Shown here piece after piece: positions 48,299 to 59,800 of a stretch of 64,000 bases of DNA. Location: positions 124,001 to 188,000 of the forward strand of contig JAIOYW010000008.1 of the NCBI GenBank assembly GCA_021740915.1, read 5' to 3'. The stretch is from Ignavibacteriales bacterium. GTDB lineage: Bacteria > Bacteroidota > Ignavibacteria > Ignavibacteriales > Melioribacteraceae. The first letter of the stretch is position 1; every line of letters starts with the position of its first letter. Position numbers and translations under genes: made by a program. Under the pieces are notes generated by a model. The model ran no database searches. It had not been told where the DNA came from and saw only the letters and a list, made by a program, of their open reading frames with translations.

Positions 48299-49279
48299 AT
48301 GGAACCGGGATTGATCATCATTATTTTTATAGCATTATTTGTAATTATCTTCGTTTCCTCTGGATTTAAAATTGTTCAGCAGGCTGAAACAATAGTTATT
48401 GAAAGACTGGGAAGATACAACAGAACTCTTGAAAGCGGTATTAATATTATTGTTCCTCTATTCGATAAACCCCGTCCAATTATCTGGCGATATAAGACAC
48501 AGGATGTTTCCGGTAAACAGTACGTAAGAAATGTTACGAATATTAAAATTGACCTACGCGAACAGGTTTACGATTTTCCAAGTCAGAATGTAATCACCAA
48601 GGACAACGTTTCAATAAGAATTGATGCACTTCTATATTTCCAGATAGTTGACCCGGTAAAAGCAATATATGAAATCGCAAATTTGCCGGATGCCATTGAG
48701 AAGCTTACACAAACCACACTCAGGAATGTTATCGGCGAACTCGATCTGGACGAATGTCTTGTATCCAGAGACACAATAAACAGTAAACTTCGTGCAATCC
48801 TTGACGATGCTTCAGAGAAATGGGGTGTTAAGGTTAACCGTGTTGAACTTCAGGACATCACTCCCCCACGTGATATTCAGGAGGCGATGGAGAAGCAGAT
48901 GAGAGCCGAACGGGATAGGCGCGCCGCAATTCTTAAAGCAGAGGGTGATAAACGTTCTAAAATTCTTGAAGCTGAAGGGATGAAGGAATCTGAAATTAAC
49001 GTTGCGCAGGGAATCAGACAGGCAGCAATCCTGAAGGCCGAGGGTGAAGCAGAAGCGAGGATTAAAGTCGCAACAGCAGAAGCAGAGGGTATTAGGCTGA
49101 TAGCTGATGCGGTAAGAGGAGAAAAGGGCGATCCTGTTAATTACGTGATTGCTGTCCGATATATTGACACTCTCAAGGCTATGGTCTCCGGAAAGGATAA
49201 TAAGGTCGTTTACCTGCCATACGAAGCCACATCCGTTCTTGCTTCTCTTGGTGGAATAAAAGACCTACTGAAGAATTGA
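48299..49279 (+). CDS. SPFH/Band 7 (stomatin-like) protein
   Basis: A 326-aa protein. One N-terminal membrane helix (about 3-22) precedes the Band 7 domain: QAETIVIERLGRYNRTLESG (about 29-48), DLREQVYDFPSQNVITKDNV, and DECLVSRDTINSKLRAILDD. A long charged coiled coil with AEGDKRSKILEAEGMKESEI and repeated AEG units (about 210-270) drives oligomerisation. It is like QmcA/stomatin, which form ring-shaped membrane scaffolds and modulate proteases or lipid domains. It is co-transcribed with the NfeD-like gene. Confidence 0.9.
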   Translation: MEPGLIIIIFIALFVIIFVSSGFKIVQQAETIVIERLGRYNRTLESGINIIVPLFDKPRPIIWRYKTQDVSGKQYVRNVTNIKIDLREQVYDFPSQNVITKDNVSIRIDALLYFQIVDPVKAIYEIANLPDAIEKLTQTTLRNVIGELDLDECLVSRDTINSKLRAILDDASEKWGVKVNRVELQDITPPRDIQEAMEKQMRAERDRRAAILKAEGDKRSKILEAEGMKESEINVAQGIRQAAILKAEGEAEARIKVATAEAEGIRLIADAVRGEKGDPVNYVIAVRYIDTLKAMVSGKDNKVVYLPYEATSVLASLGGIKDLLKN

Positions 49280-49460
49280 GCTCCCTTTAAATTTCAGGTA
49301 TGCGGTACTTTTACTACTCCGGGAATTGAACGGTAGCATCTGCAAGGCGATAATGCAGCAATCTTTTCTTTGTTTCGCTTGTTTTTGCCTTGTGTGCTTT
49401 GTGGTTATTTTTTTGCCGCAAGGAGAAAGAAGAATTTTCACGAAGGGAAAGAGTGTTTAA

Positions 49461-50663
49461 TTAGTCAGTATCAGTAATACTTTCGCCGGCTAATTCAGCA
49501 AGTTTTCGGATAATTCCTTCGAGAACGATGTCCGGGCAAGAAGCCCCGCCATTAACAATAACCTTGTACTCTCTGCCCGGCTTCATAAATAATTTAGAAA
49601 TGGTCTCATCTTTGACTTCAAGGTCATAATGTTTAATGCTCATATCCGGCATTACAGAAGCGGCATCCCTCACAAAATAAACGGGCATTCTTTTTTTCAG
49701 TATCTTTATCAGACCAATCGTATTTGAACTGTTATACCCCCCTGCAACAACCGCAAAATCAGCCCCGGAATCAAGAAGATTTACTGCGGCAGTCTGATTG
49801 TCGTTCGTAGCGTAACAGAGGGTATCTCGAGTATCCGCAAAATGATCCTTCAGGTTTTCGTTTCCATATTTTTCAATCAGCACATTTTTAAGATATTCCG
49901 CAATTTCCTGAGTTTCTCCTGCGATCATTGTCGTCTGATTCACAATTCCAATCTTCTCAAGGTGGATTGCCGGGTCGAATCCATCCGAATACCTGTCCTT
50001 AAAATATTCCATAAATTCATCCGGGGACAGCTTATCCATAATAAAGGCAGATAGTATTTTTGCCTCCCCGAGATCGGTAATCATTAATGCAGGCCCCGAT
50101 AACGCTGCTCTTGAAAAAGTTGATCTGGTTTCTTCATGCTTAGGTTTTCCGTGTACGATAACTGAATAACCTTTTGTCCCAATCTCCTGCGATCTGTTCC
50201 ACACTTTTACAACAAAGGGACATACTGTATCGTATCCCTCGGTCCTTATTCCAATATCAGCGAGTTTCTGAATTATCTCCGGCGAAGTGCCGAATGCAGG
50301 AAGAATTACAATGTCCTCCGATTTAAGGTTTTCCCAGGCAATATAATTATTGCCATACGTGTCCAATATAAATTCGATTCCATTATCCTTCAGATCCCTG
50401 TTGACATCCGGATTGTGTATCATCTCGCTCAGGAGATAAATCTTTTTTCCAGGATTTTCATTAAGTACTTTGTAAGCAATTTCAATAGCGTTTTCAACTC
50501 CATAACAAAATCCAAAATGCCGGGGCAGAAGTATTTTCAGTTTACCGAAGCTGAGTACTGAGGGGGTAAAATCTTTTTTCCTCGGATCAGAGACTTTTCG
50601 GCTCTCTTTTATCCGCGTAATAAGGTCACTTTTAAAAGCTACTGGAATCTCAAATTTTTTCAT
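49461..50663 (-). CDS. ispH: 4-hydroxy-3-methylbut-2-enyl diphosphate reductase
   Basis: A 400-aa [4Fe-4S] enzyme of the MEP isoprenoid pathway that makes IPP and DMAPP. Conserved cysteines are Cys53 (FGFCYGVENA), Cys148 (TVCPF) and a C-terminal one in GGASCPDIVLEG (about 377). YATNDNQTAA and VAGGYNSSNT (about 285-320) are active-site blocks. At 400 residues it is longer than the E. coli type (about 316) and matches the long form known in other phyla, with an extended N-terminus. The upstream gap to 49280 contains a hairpin-prone stretch (CTTTGTGG ... CCGCAAGG, about 49389-49422), like dispersed repeats seen in this phylum. Confidence 0.92.
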   Translation of the reverse strand: MKKFEIPVAFKSDLITRIKESRKVSDPRKKDFTPSVLSFGKLKILLPRHFGFCYGVENAIEIAYKVLNENPGKKIYLLSEMIHNPDVNRDLKDNGIEFILDTYGNNYIAWENLKSEDIVILPAFGTSPEIIQKLADIGIRTEGYDTVCPFVVKVWNRSQEIGTKGYSVIVHGKPKHEETRSTFSRAALSGPALMITDLGEAKILSAFIMDKLSPDEFMEYFKDRYSDGFDPAIHLEKIGIVNQTTMIAGETQEIAEYLKNVLIEKYGNENLKDHFADTRDTLCYATNDNQTAAVNLLDSGADFAVVAGGYNSSNTIGLIKILKKRMPVYFVRDAASVMPDMSIKHYDLEVKDETISKLFMKPGREYKVIVNGGASCPDIVLEGIIRKLAELAGESITDTD

Positions 50664-50723
50664 TCAATCTATTTTCTTTCTTCTTCATAGAATAGTCCGG
50701 AAGTGAATAAGCAAGTGGATATG

Positions 50724-52814
50724 TTATTTTTCCCTTCGAAGTTCTTTAATAACAATTTCGATATCTTCGGTTGGAAGACTGCATGCAAAGTCCCGGCAAA
50801 AATAAAACTTATTGCTGTTTTCAGGAAGTTTTATATCAGCCAGATGCGGAATAAGTTTTGTTAATTCCTTAGTATTTTCAGGGTTAAGTAATGTGAATAC
50901 GGCACCCGGAGAATAAATTGTATGTAATTCGGATAGAATTTTCATTGAACTCTCAACTGAATCACCGGCAATAACTATATTGCTTCCGTCTTCAACATAA
51001 TGACTGAACGCGAGTAAAGAGTAAACAAATGCTGAAGGTGATTTCGAGATCACTTCTGAAAAAAACGCAACATGTTTTTCGATAGCATCCCTGTAACTAA
51101 TGTCTCCTGTAATTTTCCATAAAAAAATGAGGTTCATAAGCGCCACAGAATTCCCGCACGGATAAGCGCCATCGTATATCTCTTTTTTTCTAAGCAGAAT
51201 TTTCTCTCCCTGTGAAGAAACATGGAAGTATCCGCCATTTTCTGAATCAAGGAATTCGGCATCCTGCATTTTCTGAAGACTGATAGCTTTTTCCAGGTAA
51301 GCCGGGTTAAATGTCAATTCGTAAACAGAGATCAAAGCTCTGATCATCCAGGTATAATCATCAAGCACTGCTGGGATTCTATTTCCATTAATCACGCCAG
51401 TATGAATTAACATGCCATCGGCAGTTACCATATTTTCCAGAATAAATTTCACTGATTTTTCAGCGATCTGTTTCAGATTTTTATCGGAGAATACAGCGGC
51501 TGCTTTTGCAAAACTTGTAATAGTCATTCCATTCCAGTCAGTCAGTATCTTCGTGTCCTTCAACGGCGCCACGCGGCTTTTCCGAATTCCATATAATCTT
51601 GCAAATATCTCAGATGTCTTTTCATTAATACGGGATTCGTCCAACCCATATTCAAGAGAGTATTCCTGAATTGTCTTAATGAGGTGTGGAATATTTGCTG
51701 CGGTTGCTGCACCGGTAGCTTCTTCCTGAAAATTCCCCTCGGTCTTTATATTGAATAAAAGTTTGAAAAGATCAGAATCTTCCTTGTTTAATATGGAGTC
51801 TATTTCCTGTTCACTCCAGATATAGAACTTACCTTCCGCACCTTCGCTATCAGCATCCTCCGCTGAATAAAAAGCGCCTTCCGGAGAATACATGTCTCTA
51901 ATCAGATAGCCCGATATCTCATAGGCTGTCTGTTTCCATCTCTCCTCACGAGTTGCAGAATAAGTTTCAGTATAAGCCGAAAGCAGCATAGCCTGGTCAT
52001 ACAGCATCTTTTCAAAATGGGGTAAAAGCCATTGTCTGTCTGTAGAGTATCGATGAAATCCGAATCCAATATGATCCCAGATCCCTCCTTTCCTCATTTC
52101 AGTTAAAGTTTTCACCGTCATTTCAAGGGCCAGATGTCTCCCGCTATCACGCCAGTATTTAAGTAGAAAAAGGAAATTTTGCGGAGAAGGGAACTTGGGA
52201 GATTGACTGAAACCACCGAATTTTGCATCAAATCTTTGTTCAAATGAATCAAACAAATTATCAAGAACACCCGGATCAAGGTACTCGCCGGCTTTTGTAT
52301 TTGAAATCTCTTCAAGATATTCGGTTATTTTATCGGCGGATTCGAAAACTTCAGATCTCTTTTCTTTCCAGACGTCATTGATTTGTGCAATCAAATTTTT
52401 GAGGCCGATCCTTCCATATTTACTTTCCTTTGGAAAATAAGTCCCACAAAAAAAAGGTTTTTTATCCGGGGTCAAAATAACTGTCAGAGGCCAACCACCA
52501 TGCCCAGTCATAATCTGACAAACCGACATATAAACATGGTCAATATCAGGTCTCTCTTCTCTGTCAACCTTAACGGAGATAAAGGAATTGTTCATAAGTT
52601 CTGCAACTTCAATATCCTCAAAGGATTCCCTCTCCATAACATGACACCAGTGGCATGTTGAATAACCTATTGAAAGAAAAACAGGGCGGTCTAGTTCTTT
52701 TGCGCGCGAAAACGCCTCCATACCCCAGGGAAACCAGTCCACAGGATTATGGGCATGTTGTAAGAGATATTGACTTTTTTCGTTTATCAACCGGTTTGTT
52801 TTGCTTTCGTCCAT
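50724..52814 (-). CDS. Thioredoxin-domain protein of the YyaL/SSP411 (DUF255) family
   Basis: A 696-aa protein. The N-terminal thioredoxin-like domain has [20 protein letters not shown] with Cys54 and Cys57, followed by [16 protein letters not shown]. The rest (about 200-690) is a six-hairpin-glycosidase-like (alpha/alpha) barrel region: [40 protein letters not shown] and [10 protein letters not shown]. The family is widespread (human SPATA20), but the reaction is not established. It lies 60 nt from the ispH start on the same strand. SD and start are ordinary. Confidence 0.88.
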   Translation of the reverse strand: MDESKTNRLINEKSQYLLQHAHNPVDWFPWGMEAFSRAKELDRPVFLSIGYSTCHWCHVMERESFEDIEVAELMNNSFISVKVDREERPDIDHVYMSVCQIMTGHGGWPLTVILTPDKKPFFCGTYFPKESKYGRIGLKNLIAQINDVWKEKRSEVFESADKITEYLEEISNTKAGEYLDPGVLDNLFDSFEQRFDAKFGGFSQSPKFPSPQNFLFLLKYWRDSGRHLALEMTVKTLTEMRKGGIWDHIGFGFHRYSTDRQWLLPHFEKMLYDQAMLLSAYTETYSATREERWKQTAYEISGYLIRDMYSPEGAFYSAEDADSEGAEGKFYIWSEQEIDSILNKEDSDLFKLLFNIKTEGNFQEEATGAATAANIPHLIKTIQEYSLEYGLDESRINEKTSEIFARLYGIRKSRVAPLKDTKILTDWNGMTITSFAKAAAVFSDKNLKQIAEKSVKFILENMVTADGMLIHTGVINGNRIPAVLDDYTWMIRALISVYELTFNPAYLEKAISLQKMQDAEFLDSENGGYFHVSSQGEKILLRKKEIYDGAYPCGNSVALMNLIFLWKITGDISYRDAIEKHVAFFSEVISKSPSAFVYSLLAFSHYVEDGSNIVIAGDSVESSMKILSELHTIYSPGAVFTLLNPENTKELTKLIPHLADIKLPENSNKFYFCRDFACSLPTEDIEIVIKELRREK

Positions 52815-52929
52815 TAAATTTTTACCTGATCTGTAAGAATTATATACCTTTAACTTTAAACATATAATCGAAGTTCATAATTTCGTATAATTCAATATAT
52901 TATAAAAACACTATGGATACGACCCAATA

Positions 52930-54396
52930 ATGAAAAAAAATGTTCTTTGTTTACTGTTTCTGGCGGCTACTGTGCATTTTGCCCAGGATCATAGTTTGGA
53001 GGCATCTCCGGAAAATTTAAAACAAACAGTTGAATATCTTGCTTCTCCCGAATTGACAGGGAGACTGGCTGGCTCGGAAGGATATAATATCGCTTCTGAA
53101 TTTGCTGCGGGGAAAATGAAGGATTATGGACTTTTGCCACTTTTTGATGATGGATATTTTCAAAGATTTAATCTTGAATCGAACAAAATTAATTCAGCAT
53201 CGCTATTAATAACAACTCAAGCCGGCAAGGTAAAAAGTTATAATGTTGGCGATGGTTTTGTATGCCGCGGATTTACCGGACGCGGAAAAGTGGAGGGAGA
53301 AACTGTATTTGCCGGTTATGGGATTTCAATGCCAGAGTCAGGATACGATGACTATTCCGGGCTTGATGTAAAAGGGAAAATAGTTATTATTTTCAAATAT
53401 AATCCTGCCTGGAGTATTGAAGGAATAAAATTCCCTCCCGGAACCCCAAGGCAGAAATCCAAAACGGCTAATGCGAAAGGAGCCCTTGGCATAATTATGG
53501 TTTCACTGCCGAACGATAAAAATCCTCAGAAAACAATTGGCAGCGTAATGGCGGGCGAAGGCGAACAGTTAATCGATTTCCCTCAGATACACGCCGATAT
53601 TGATCTCGTGAATGATCTTTTAGAAGGATGTGGATATGATCTCAAGACATTACAGACTATCATTGATTCAACCAAAAAACCCTTTCCTGTCGGACTTCAA
53701 TCCAGGGCTATGATAAATGTGGATTCGGAGTATTTTCCAGATGCACTTTCGCAGAATATTGCTGGGATGATCAGAGGAAATGACCCGATTCTTCAGAATC
53801 AATATATTATTTTAGGCGCGCACCTCGATCATGTTGGAAAACAAGGTGATATTTATTTCCCCGGCGCTAATGATAATGCATCGGGATCAGCCGCTCTGCT
53901 CGAAGCCGCCAAAATCCTTTCCGGGAATAAAAGTCTTAAGCGGTCTGTTATTTTTGTTCTTTTCACGGCAGAGGAATCGGGGCTGTTCGGCTCGGATTAT
54001 TTTGCTGCGCACCTGCCTGTTGACACATCCTCAATTGTTGCAATGATTAATATGGACTGCATCGGACACGGTGACAGTCTGCAGATTGGCGGGGGAAAAT
54101 CATCCAATGGTCTCTGGTCTGTTATCAGTAAGCTTGATTCTGAGTCCGACAATATAATGGTATCCTCTACATGGGCTGGCGGTGGTGCAGATTCAGAGCC
54201 GTTTTTCAGGGCTGGGCTTCCAACGGCCTATTTTGTGACAACCAAAAGCTATACTCATCTTCACTGTTTGACCGACACTCCGGAGACTTTGAATTACGAT
54301 TTGCTATCGCGAATTACTTCTCTGGCAGCCAGAACAGTTCAGCATCTTGCTGCAGCGTCTTCTCTTCCGGTATTAAAAACGGGAGGATCCCGTTGA
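52930..54396 (+). CDS. Secreted M28-family zinc peptidase with PA domain
   Basis: A 488-aa protein with signal peptide MKKNVLCLLFLAATVHFAQ. A protease-associated domain lies at about 120-215. The M28 catalytic domain carries the zinc ligands: His in LGAHLDHVGK (about 299), Asp in GANDNASGSAALLE (about 316), Glu-Glu in TAEESGLFGS (about 348-349), Asp in INMDCIGHG (about 377), and His in KSYTHLHCLTDTPE (about 453). It should be an aminopeptidase acting outside the cytoplasm. Its stop overlaps the TTG start of the DUF1611 gene (TTGA). Confidence 0.9.
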   Translation: MKKNVLCLLFLAATVHFAQDHSLEASPENLKQTVEYLASPELTGRLAGSEGYNIASEFAAGKMKDYGLLPLFDDGYFQRFNLESNKINSASLLITTQAGKVKSYNVGDGFVCRGFTGRGKVEGETVFAGYGISMPESGYDDYSGLDVKGKIVIIFKYNPAWSIEGIKFPPGTPRQKSKTANAKGALGIIMVSLPNDKNPQKTIGSVMAGEGEQLIDFPQIHADIDLVNDLLEGCGYDLKTLQTIIDSTKKPFPVGLQSRAMINVDSEYFPDALSQNIAGMIRGNDPILQNQYIILGAHLDHVGKQGDIYFPGANDNASGSAALLEAAKILSGNKSLKRSVIFVLFTAEESGLFGSDYFAAHLPVDTSSIVAMINMDCIGHGDSLQIGGGKSSNGLWSVISKLDSESDNIMVSSTWAGGGADSEPFFRAGLPTAYFVTTKSYTHLHCLTDTPETLNYDLLSRITSLAARTVQHLAAASSLPVLKTGGSR

Positions 54397-55448
54397 AAAG
54401 GAAAATGATTCTGCTTACAGAGGGGTATTCTGATCCCCATCCTGCTAAAACTGCAAGAAACCTTATAATCTATAAACGGGAAGAAGTTGCGGCTGTTTTC
54501 GATCGCAAGAATGCAGGAATAATGGCATCTGAATTACTCGGGGCTGGTGAGGATGTTCCGGTGATAGGATCGTTTGAAGATTTTCCGGATGCAGACACAC
54601 TTGTAATTGGTGTTGCAACAGCCGGAGGAAAGATTCCTGAAAATATGATGGAGATAATTTTTGAAGCTGTTCGCAGAGGATTAAATGTTGTATCCGGGCT
54701 TCACGATTTTGTTTCAGATAACAACGAATTAAGAGAAATAGCCCGGAAGAATGGCGTAACTTTAACAGATATAAGAAAAAATTCTGAAAAAGAGGTTACC
54801 ACAAGAAAAAATATAAATCCGGACTGTTTTCGGGTTTTGACTGTTGGCAATGACTGCGGAATCGGAAAGATGGTTGTTGCGCTGGAAATTGCCAACGACT
54901 TAAAAAGAAGTGGATATGATGCGAAATTTGCAGCAACAGGGCAAACAGGCATCCTTATTGAGAACGGAGGGATCCCGATTGATGCAGTAGTCGGTGATTT
55001 CCTGAACGGTTCAGCGGAGAGGCTGGTAAGGCTTAATCAGGAACATGATATTATGATTATTGAAGGGCAGGCAAGCATCACTCACCCAAGATATTCTTCG
55101 GTATCTTTAGGATTACTTCACGGTTCAATGCCCCAGGCGCTGATAATGTGCTATGAAATGGGCAGAGATTATGTGAGGGGGTTTGAAAACATAAAGATAC
55201 CTCCGCTAACAGAGATTATTAGATTTAATGAGATCGCTGCTTCCTTTATGTATCCGGCTAAAGTTATTGGAGTTGCGATCAACAGCAGAAAATATTCCGG
55301 CAAAGACGCAGACGCCGAAAAAGAAAGAATATCCAACGAAACCGGGCTCCCTGCGTGTGATGTAATAAGACATGGTCCGCAGGTTCTCTCAGAAGCCGTT
55401 ATTTACCATAGAGAAAAATATCGTGAGGAAGAGATTTTATTAGTCTGA
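54393..55448 (+). CDS. DUF1611 P-loop protein (DgcN-like)
   Basis: A 351-aa protein from TTG 54393, which has GGAGG 6 nt upstream and overlaps the peptidase stop as TTGA; the ATG at 54405 is a fallback. The N-terminal Rossmann-like domain (about 1-130) contains LVIGVATAGGKIPENM. The C-terminal P-loop is the variant VGNDCGIGKMVVALEIANDL (about 150-169), then IIEGQASITHPRYSSVSLGL. This is the DUF1611 family. Some members (DgcN) N-acetylate D-glutamate, and many neighbour dipeptide epimerases. Here the partner is a peptidase, so a role in peptide or D-amino-acid use is likely but unproven. Confidence 0.82.
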   Translation: MKRKMILLTEGYSDPHPAKTARNLIIYKREEVAAVFDRKNAGIMASELLGAGEDVPVIGSFEDFPDADTLVIGVATAGGKIPENMMEIIFEAVRRGLNVVSGLHDFVSDNNELREIARKNGVTLTDIRKNSEKEVTTRKNINPDCFRVLTVGNDCGIGKMVVALEIANDLKRSGYDAKFAATGQTGILIENGGIPIDAVVGDFLNGSAERLVRLNQEHDIMIIEGQASITHPRYSSVSLGLLHGSMPQALIMCYEMGRDYVRGFENIKIPPLTEIIRFNEIAASFMYPAKVIGVAINSRKYSGKDADAEKERISNETGLPACDVIRHGPQVLSEAVIYHREKYREEEILLV

Positions 55449-55549
55449 GCAGGAATTATTTAATTTAATTTTATATTTTACTATAGTTGTTTTTGCTGCT
55501 GGCATTTTGTGTCATCGTGATAAAATATTTATTAACAGGCCGAGGGGTT

Positions 55550-56185
55550 ATGTCAGATGCATTTGATAAAATGTACGAGAATGGTTTATCACTGTATGAT
55601 AATGGTGATTATGTAACCGCAGTAAATTACTTCTTTAATGCTTATCAAATAAACCCCGGGCATATTGACTGCATTGGTTTTCTTGCTGATTGCCTTTTTA
55701 AGCTTGAAGCATTGGAAGACTCACTGAAATTCTACAATATGCTCATCGAACAAAATATTCGCGATCCATTCATTTTTTTTAGAATTGGTCTGATTCTTCA
55801 AAAGAAAGCCTATGAAACAAAGAACAAAACCTATCATCAGCGGGCTATCAAATCGCTTGAGACAGCTATTCAGATGAATCCGGAGTACACGGATGCTTAT
55901 TATGAAATCGGCAGGGAGTTTTACGAACTCGGAGACCACCAGGATGCTTATGAAGCTTTTCAGGCAGTACTCAGGCAAGACAACACACATGCTGCCGCAT
56001 GCTCAGGGATTGGCGATATTTTTCTTGGCCGGGGGGATACGAGATCAGCAATTGAATGGTATAAAAAAGGTGTTGCTGTTAATAAATCGTATAAACCGGT
56101 AATCACAAAACTCGTCGATATTTACCTCTCCCAGGGGGATATAATGAAAGCACATGAATATTGGCAGCTTCTGGGCGAAAAGTAA
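55550..56185 (+). CDS. Tetratricopeptide repeat protein
   Basis: A 211-aa soluble protein with four to five TPR units: MYENGLSLYDNGDYVTAVNY (about 8), YQINPGHIDCIGFLADCLFK, AIQMNPEYTDAYYEIGREFY (about 107) and DNTHAAACSGIGDIFLGRGD (about 142). The ATG at 55550 has GAGGGG upstream; the frame opens 63 nt earlier with a hydrophobic stretch, and that earlier start would give a membrane anchor. A protein-interaction scaffold; no partner can be named. It is convergent with the FAH-family gene (16-nt gap). Confidence 0.75.
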   Translation: MSDAFDKMYENGLSLYDNGDYVTAVNYFFNAYQINPGHIDCIGFLADCLFKLEALEDSLKFYNMLIEQNIRDPFIFFRIGLILQKKAYETKNKTYHQRAIKSLETAIQMNPEYTDAYYEIGREFYELGDHQDAYEAFQAVLRQDNTHAAACSGIGDIFLGRGDTRSAIEWYKKGVAVNKSYKPVITKLVDIYLSQGDIMKAHEYWQLLGEK

Positions 56186-56201
56186 AACTCTTTTATGAAT
56201 T

Positions 56202-56822
56202 TCAGACGACTTTCACTGTGATTTCCCCGATGTTTTCGATGGATGCCTCCAGAATATCACCGCGTTTCACCCTGCCAACTCCGGCGGGTGTCCCTGTAAA
56301 AAGGAGATCGCCCTTTTCAATTTTCATTTTTTCGGCAATTCCCTGAACCAAATGTGCCGGCTTATGCAGCATAAGGCTAAGTTTTGCAGATTGTCGGATA
56401 TTCCCATTCACTTTTAATTCGATTGTCTCATTCAGAGAAAGTTTATAATCCTTTTTCATCCTGAATTCCGAAACCACAGCGGACGTGTCAAAACATTTGG
56501 CGAGTGTCCATGGAGCGCCCTTCGATTTTAATTTATCCTGGACATCCCGTAAAGTCATATCCAGACCAACGGCATACCCAATAATGGCATCCTCAGCTTC
56601 TTCGAGTGAAACATTTTTAATGTCTTTGCCAATAAGAAGAACAAGTTCAACTTCGTGATGCAGTTCTTCACCAAAATCAGGGTGAATTATCTCATCGCCT
56701 GAATTAATAAGCGAGCTTGACGGCTTTAGAAAAACCAGCGGGAAAGGTGGTATTTCGTTCCCCAATTCTTTGGCATGTTCAGCATAATTTCTTCCGAAAC
56801 AGACAATCTTTCCAGGTCTCAT
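56202..56822 (-). CDS. Fumarylacetoacetate hydrolase-family protein
   Basis: A 206-aa protein of the FAH superfamily (FAHD1-like, single domain). KIVCFGRNYAEHAKELGNE is the N-terminal substrate region. The metal-binding acidic cluster is in ELHHEVELVLLIGK (about residues 53-66) and in the Asp of VGLDMTLRDVQDKLK (about 89-103). FTGTPAGVGRVKRGD is the C-terminal signature. Family activities include oxaloacetate decarboxylation, acylpyruvate hydrolysis and related C-C cleavage. The substrate is unknown. It lies 19 nt after the AddB-like gene on the same strand. Confidence 0.87.
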   Translation of the reverse strand: MRPGKIVCFGRNYAEHAKELGNEIPPFPLVFLKPSSSLINSGDEIIHPDFGEELHHEVELVLLIGKDIKNVSLEEAEDAIIGYAVGLDMTLRDVQDKLKSKGAPWTLAKCFDTSAVVSEFRMKKDYKLSLNETIELKVNGNIRQSAKLSLMLHKPAHLVQGIAEKMKIEKGDLLFTGTPAGVGRVKRGDILEASIENIGEITVKVV

Positions 56823-56841
56823 AATTATTTGTCCTATATTT

Positions 56842-59800
56842 TTAATTTTCCAGTTCTTTTATTCGACATACGGTTTTGTACCCACAGTATTTACAGATTG
56901 TGCCTTCAGGGTTTTTAATTCCTGTCAGATGAAATTTCCCATCCGAAATGTTTTCAACTGCTCCTGATATTTTTGAGAAAAAGTATTCATACCAGTCGCC
57001 CGATTCGCCCTTATAATCAGGGATATTCCTTGCATGAAAGCCAAATTCCTCTGCATTATATTTCAGTGAATAGAAACCAAAAGAGCCTTCTGCATCAAGG
57101 CCATTCTTTTCCTTAAGCAATTTGCCGGCAACAGCAGCATACAGAGGAAGCTGAATATATTTCAATTCATTTATTTCACGCTGTGTTTTCATATATCCGG
57201 TTTTATAATCAACAATTCTGAAGCCACCATTACTTTTTTTCAAATCAATCCGGTCTATTTTTCCTCTAAATTTCACACCACCAATTTCGATTGGTTCAGA
57301 TGAATAAAGTTGAGTGTCAGTCCTGTTGCGCGACAATCGTCCGAAGGCAACCTCAAAATATGATGGGATAAATTCTGAATCATTACGCTCAGTTTCAATA
57401 AATTTGTATAAAAGGGAGTTTTTCCGCTCGCCTTTATATCCGAATATTTTTTCCGAATCCCCGAAATTCAAGATACGATCAAATTTTTTCTCATCTGCAA
57501 CTTCATAAGCAATCGCAAAAATGTAATCGATTGCTTTTTTAAAGACGTCCTCACTGCATCCGCCTAAAATGATAGATTCTGCCCTCAACTTTTCTGATAA
57601 TCTGAATAGAATTTCATGAAGCAGGTCGCCGTATTCTTTCGGTTCAAATTCCTCTTTCGGATCCTCCGGAGTCTCTACCCGCAGAACATACTGCATAAAA
57701 TACTTGAAAGGACAATTTAAATACATTTCCAGAGCTGTTATACTGAATTGCTTCTCTACTTCTTTATAGCCGGGCTCCGGAAAGGTATAACCGGTAAATG
57801 GACTTACCACATTTAATCCATTTTTTCTGTCAAGGAATGCCGAGACAATTTTTTCCTCTGAAAGGAGGGCAGGATTTTTATGATCGAATGTTTGCTTTGA
57901 AGATTGATAAAGCTGCTTATCCTTATCAGTGAAAATATATTGATCAGGAAGTGTGAATTCAGTTACCTCAAAGATTTCCAGAAGCTCTTTAAGAAACCCG
58001 GACTCAGTCAGTGATCGCTTTCCGTCATTAATGGGTCTGGAAAGATGCAGGCTTTTTTTCCAGCTTGAGAGGAGCTGATAAAAATGATATCTTTGATCCT
58101 GAAGATGCCGTCTTTCGTTCCGTTTGAGGGTTTCGGGACTAAAAAGTTCCGGAGAATATCTTGCTGGAAAGTCACCATCGGTGAGTCCGCCGATAAATAA
58201 ATGATCAAATTCGAGTCCTCTAATCTCGTCAGGCGCAGTGATTAACACCCCATAACCCGGCTCTTCCTTTACGTTATGTCTTGTTCTTCTTGCGATTGTC
58301 CTGATAACATCGAGATAGAAACTGAAATTGTGTTTTATTCCGGTATTATCTTCTGATTCGAGAAGACTGAGGCTTTCATCAAGAATATCGAGGAATGCTG
58401 AAAGTCCCCGAATATTTAATTCAGTTGTCAGCCTGTCATGTGAAAATACTGATTTGTGCAGATCAAGGTTTTTTATAAGTCCGTGGATAGCCTCTTTGAA
58501 TTCCAGCGGTGAAAGGCTGCCATTAAATACATTCGTAAGATTCGCTAAATAATTTACATCCCGCAGTGCTTTCTTTAATCGTTTTTCCTTTCTCTCCCGA
58601 TCCTCGGGGGCATAAGCGGGATCTTCTTTGACCGCTGCGATCGCTTCCCGAATTTTCCTCGTCCAGATATCCGCACCAGCAGTAATTCTTAATTCCTTTG
58701 CAGTCAGAATCAGATTCCGCCGGTCAATATTCTCACTATTGATCAATCCATGATGCAGAAATCGCATTACTGATTTATAGTAAAAATTATCGTTGAACAT
58801 TTCAAGGGCATTGAGAATTGCTTTTACGGGAGGACATGTCTCAACCGACTGCCGGTCTGTAAGATTAAAGGGTATTCCATATTCATCGAATAATTCTCTT
58901 ATCAGAGGCGAATATTTCCCGATATTATTAAATACAACACAGATTTCATCTGGATTTACTTGACCGGCAGCCAGCATTAGTTTTATTTTTCCGCAAATAG
59001 TGCTGACCTCCGAGTAACGATCGTTTTGTTTTAGTATAAATATTTTATCGGCAAATGATTTGTTCTTTATTCCGGATCCTGAATTAAATAATGATTCTTT
59101 TAGGAATGAGTTGAAAGTTCTGAGAGTATGTGGCACACTTTCCGAAATCTTCTCGAAACCAGCCCTGTTCAGTCTCTGGTAACAATCGTTAAGATGAGAA
59201 AAAAGAGTGTGATTATTGCTGAAATAATCGAAATTTAATGAAAGTTCAACGTTGGGAACGAGAGACATTTTCTGAATAATTACGGTCTCGGGCGAAGAAA
59301 ATTCATCGAAACCGATTATCATTATATACCGCACATTCGCATAAGACTGCCTGAATATTGAATGAAAAGAATCATCAGGTATATTGATCAGTCTGTGATA
59401 AACATCGCCGATTTCATAATTGCCCGCATTCCGCGTTCTTATTATATAGTCATTATATAACGCCTGGTAATCAGAAAATTTATTTTTCAGTGACTCATGC
59501 CGGATACTTTCCGCCTCTTTTGAAAGATCAGCGGGACTTATATCATTCCTTTTCAGTTCGTAAAAAATTCTTCGGATCTTTTCCAGTGTTCCCGAAGGAT
59601 AAAATTCACGAAACCCTGAAAATGTTCGTAGTTTGAGAGTTTTAAGGCCTTGTTCAATTAAAAAATAAGAAACACCATCACTCAGATTCCTGAAGGAAGT
59701 GTGTCTTTTTAGTAAACCGGTCGAAATTGTTTCGATTGTCTCGATTTCTATATTCGGAAAATCTCCCGGGCGCAGAGTCGCGATGATCTCTCTTTTGAGC

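Noticed and set aside
49340-49450. A small RNA gene in the gap beside ispH
   Set aside because: The CTTTGTGG/CCGCAAGG pairing looks like a dispersed intergenic repeat seen in this phylum; nothing supports a defined RNA family.
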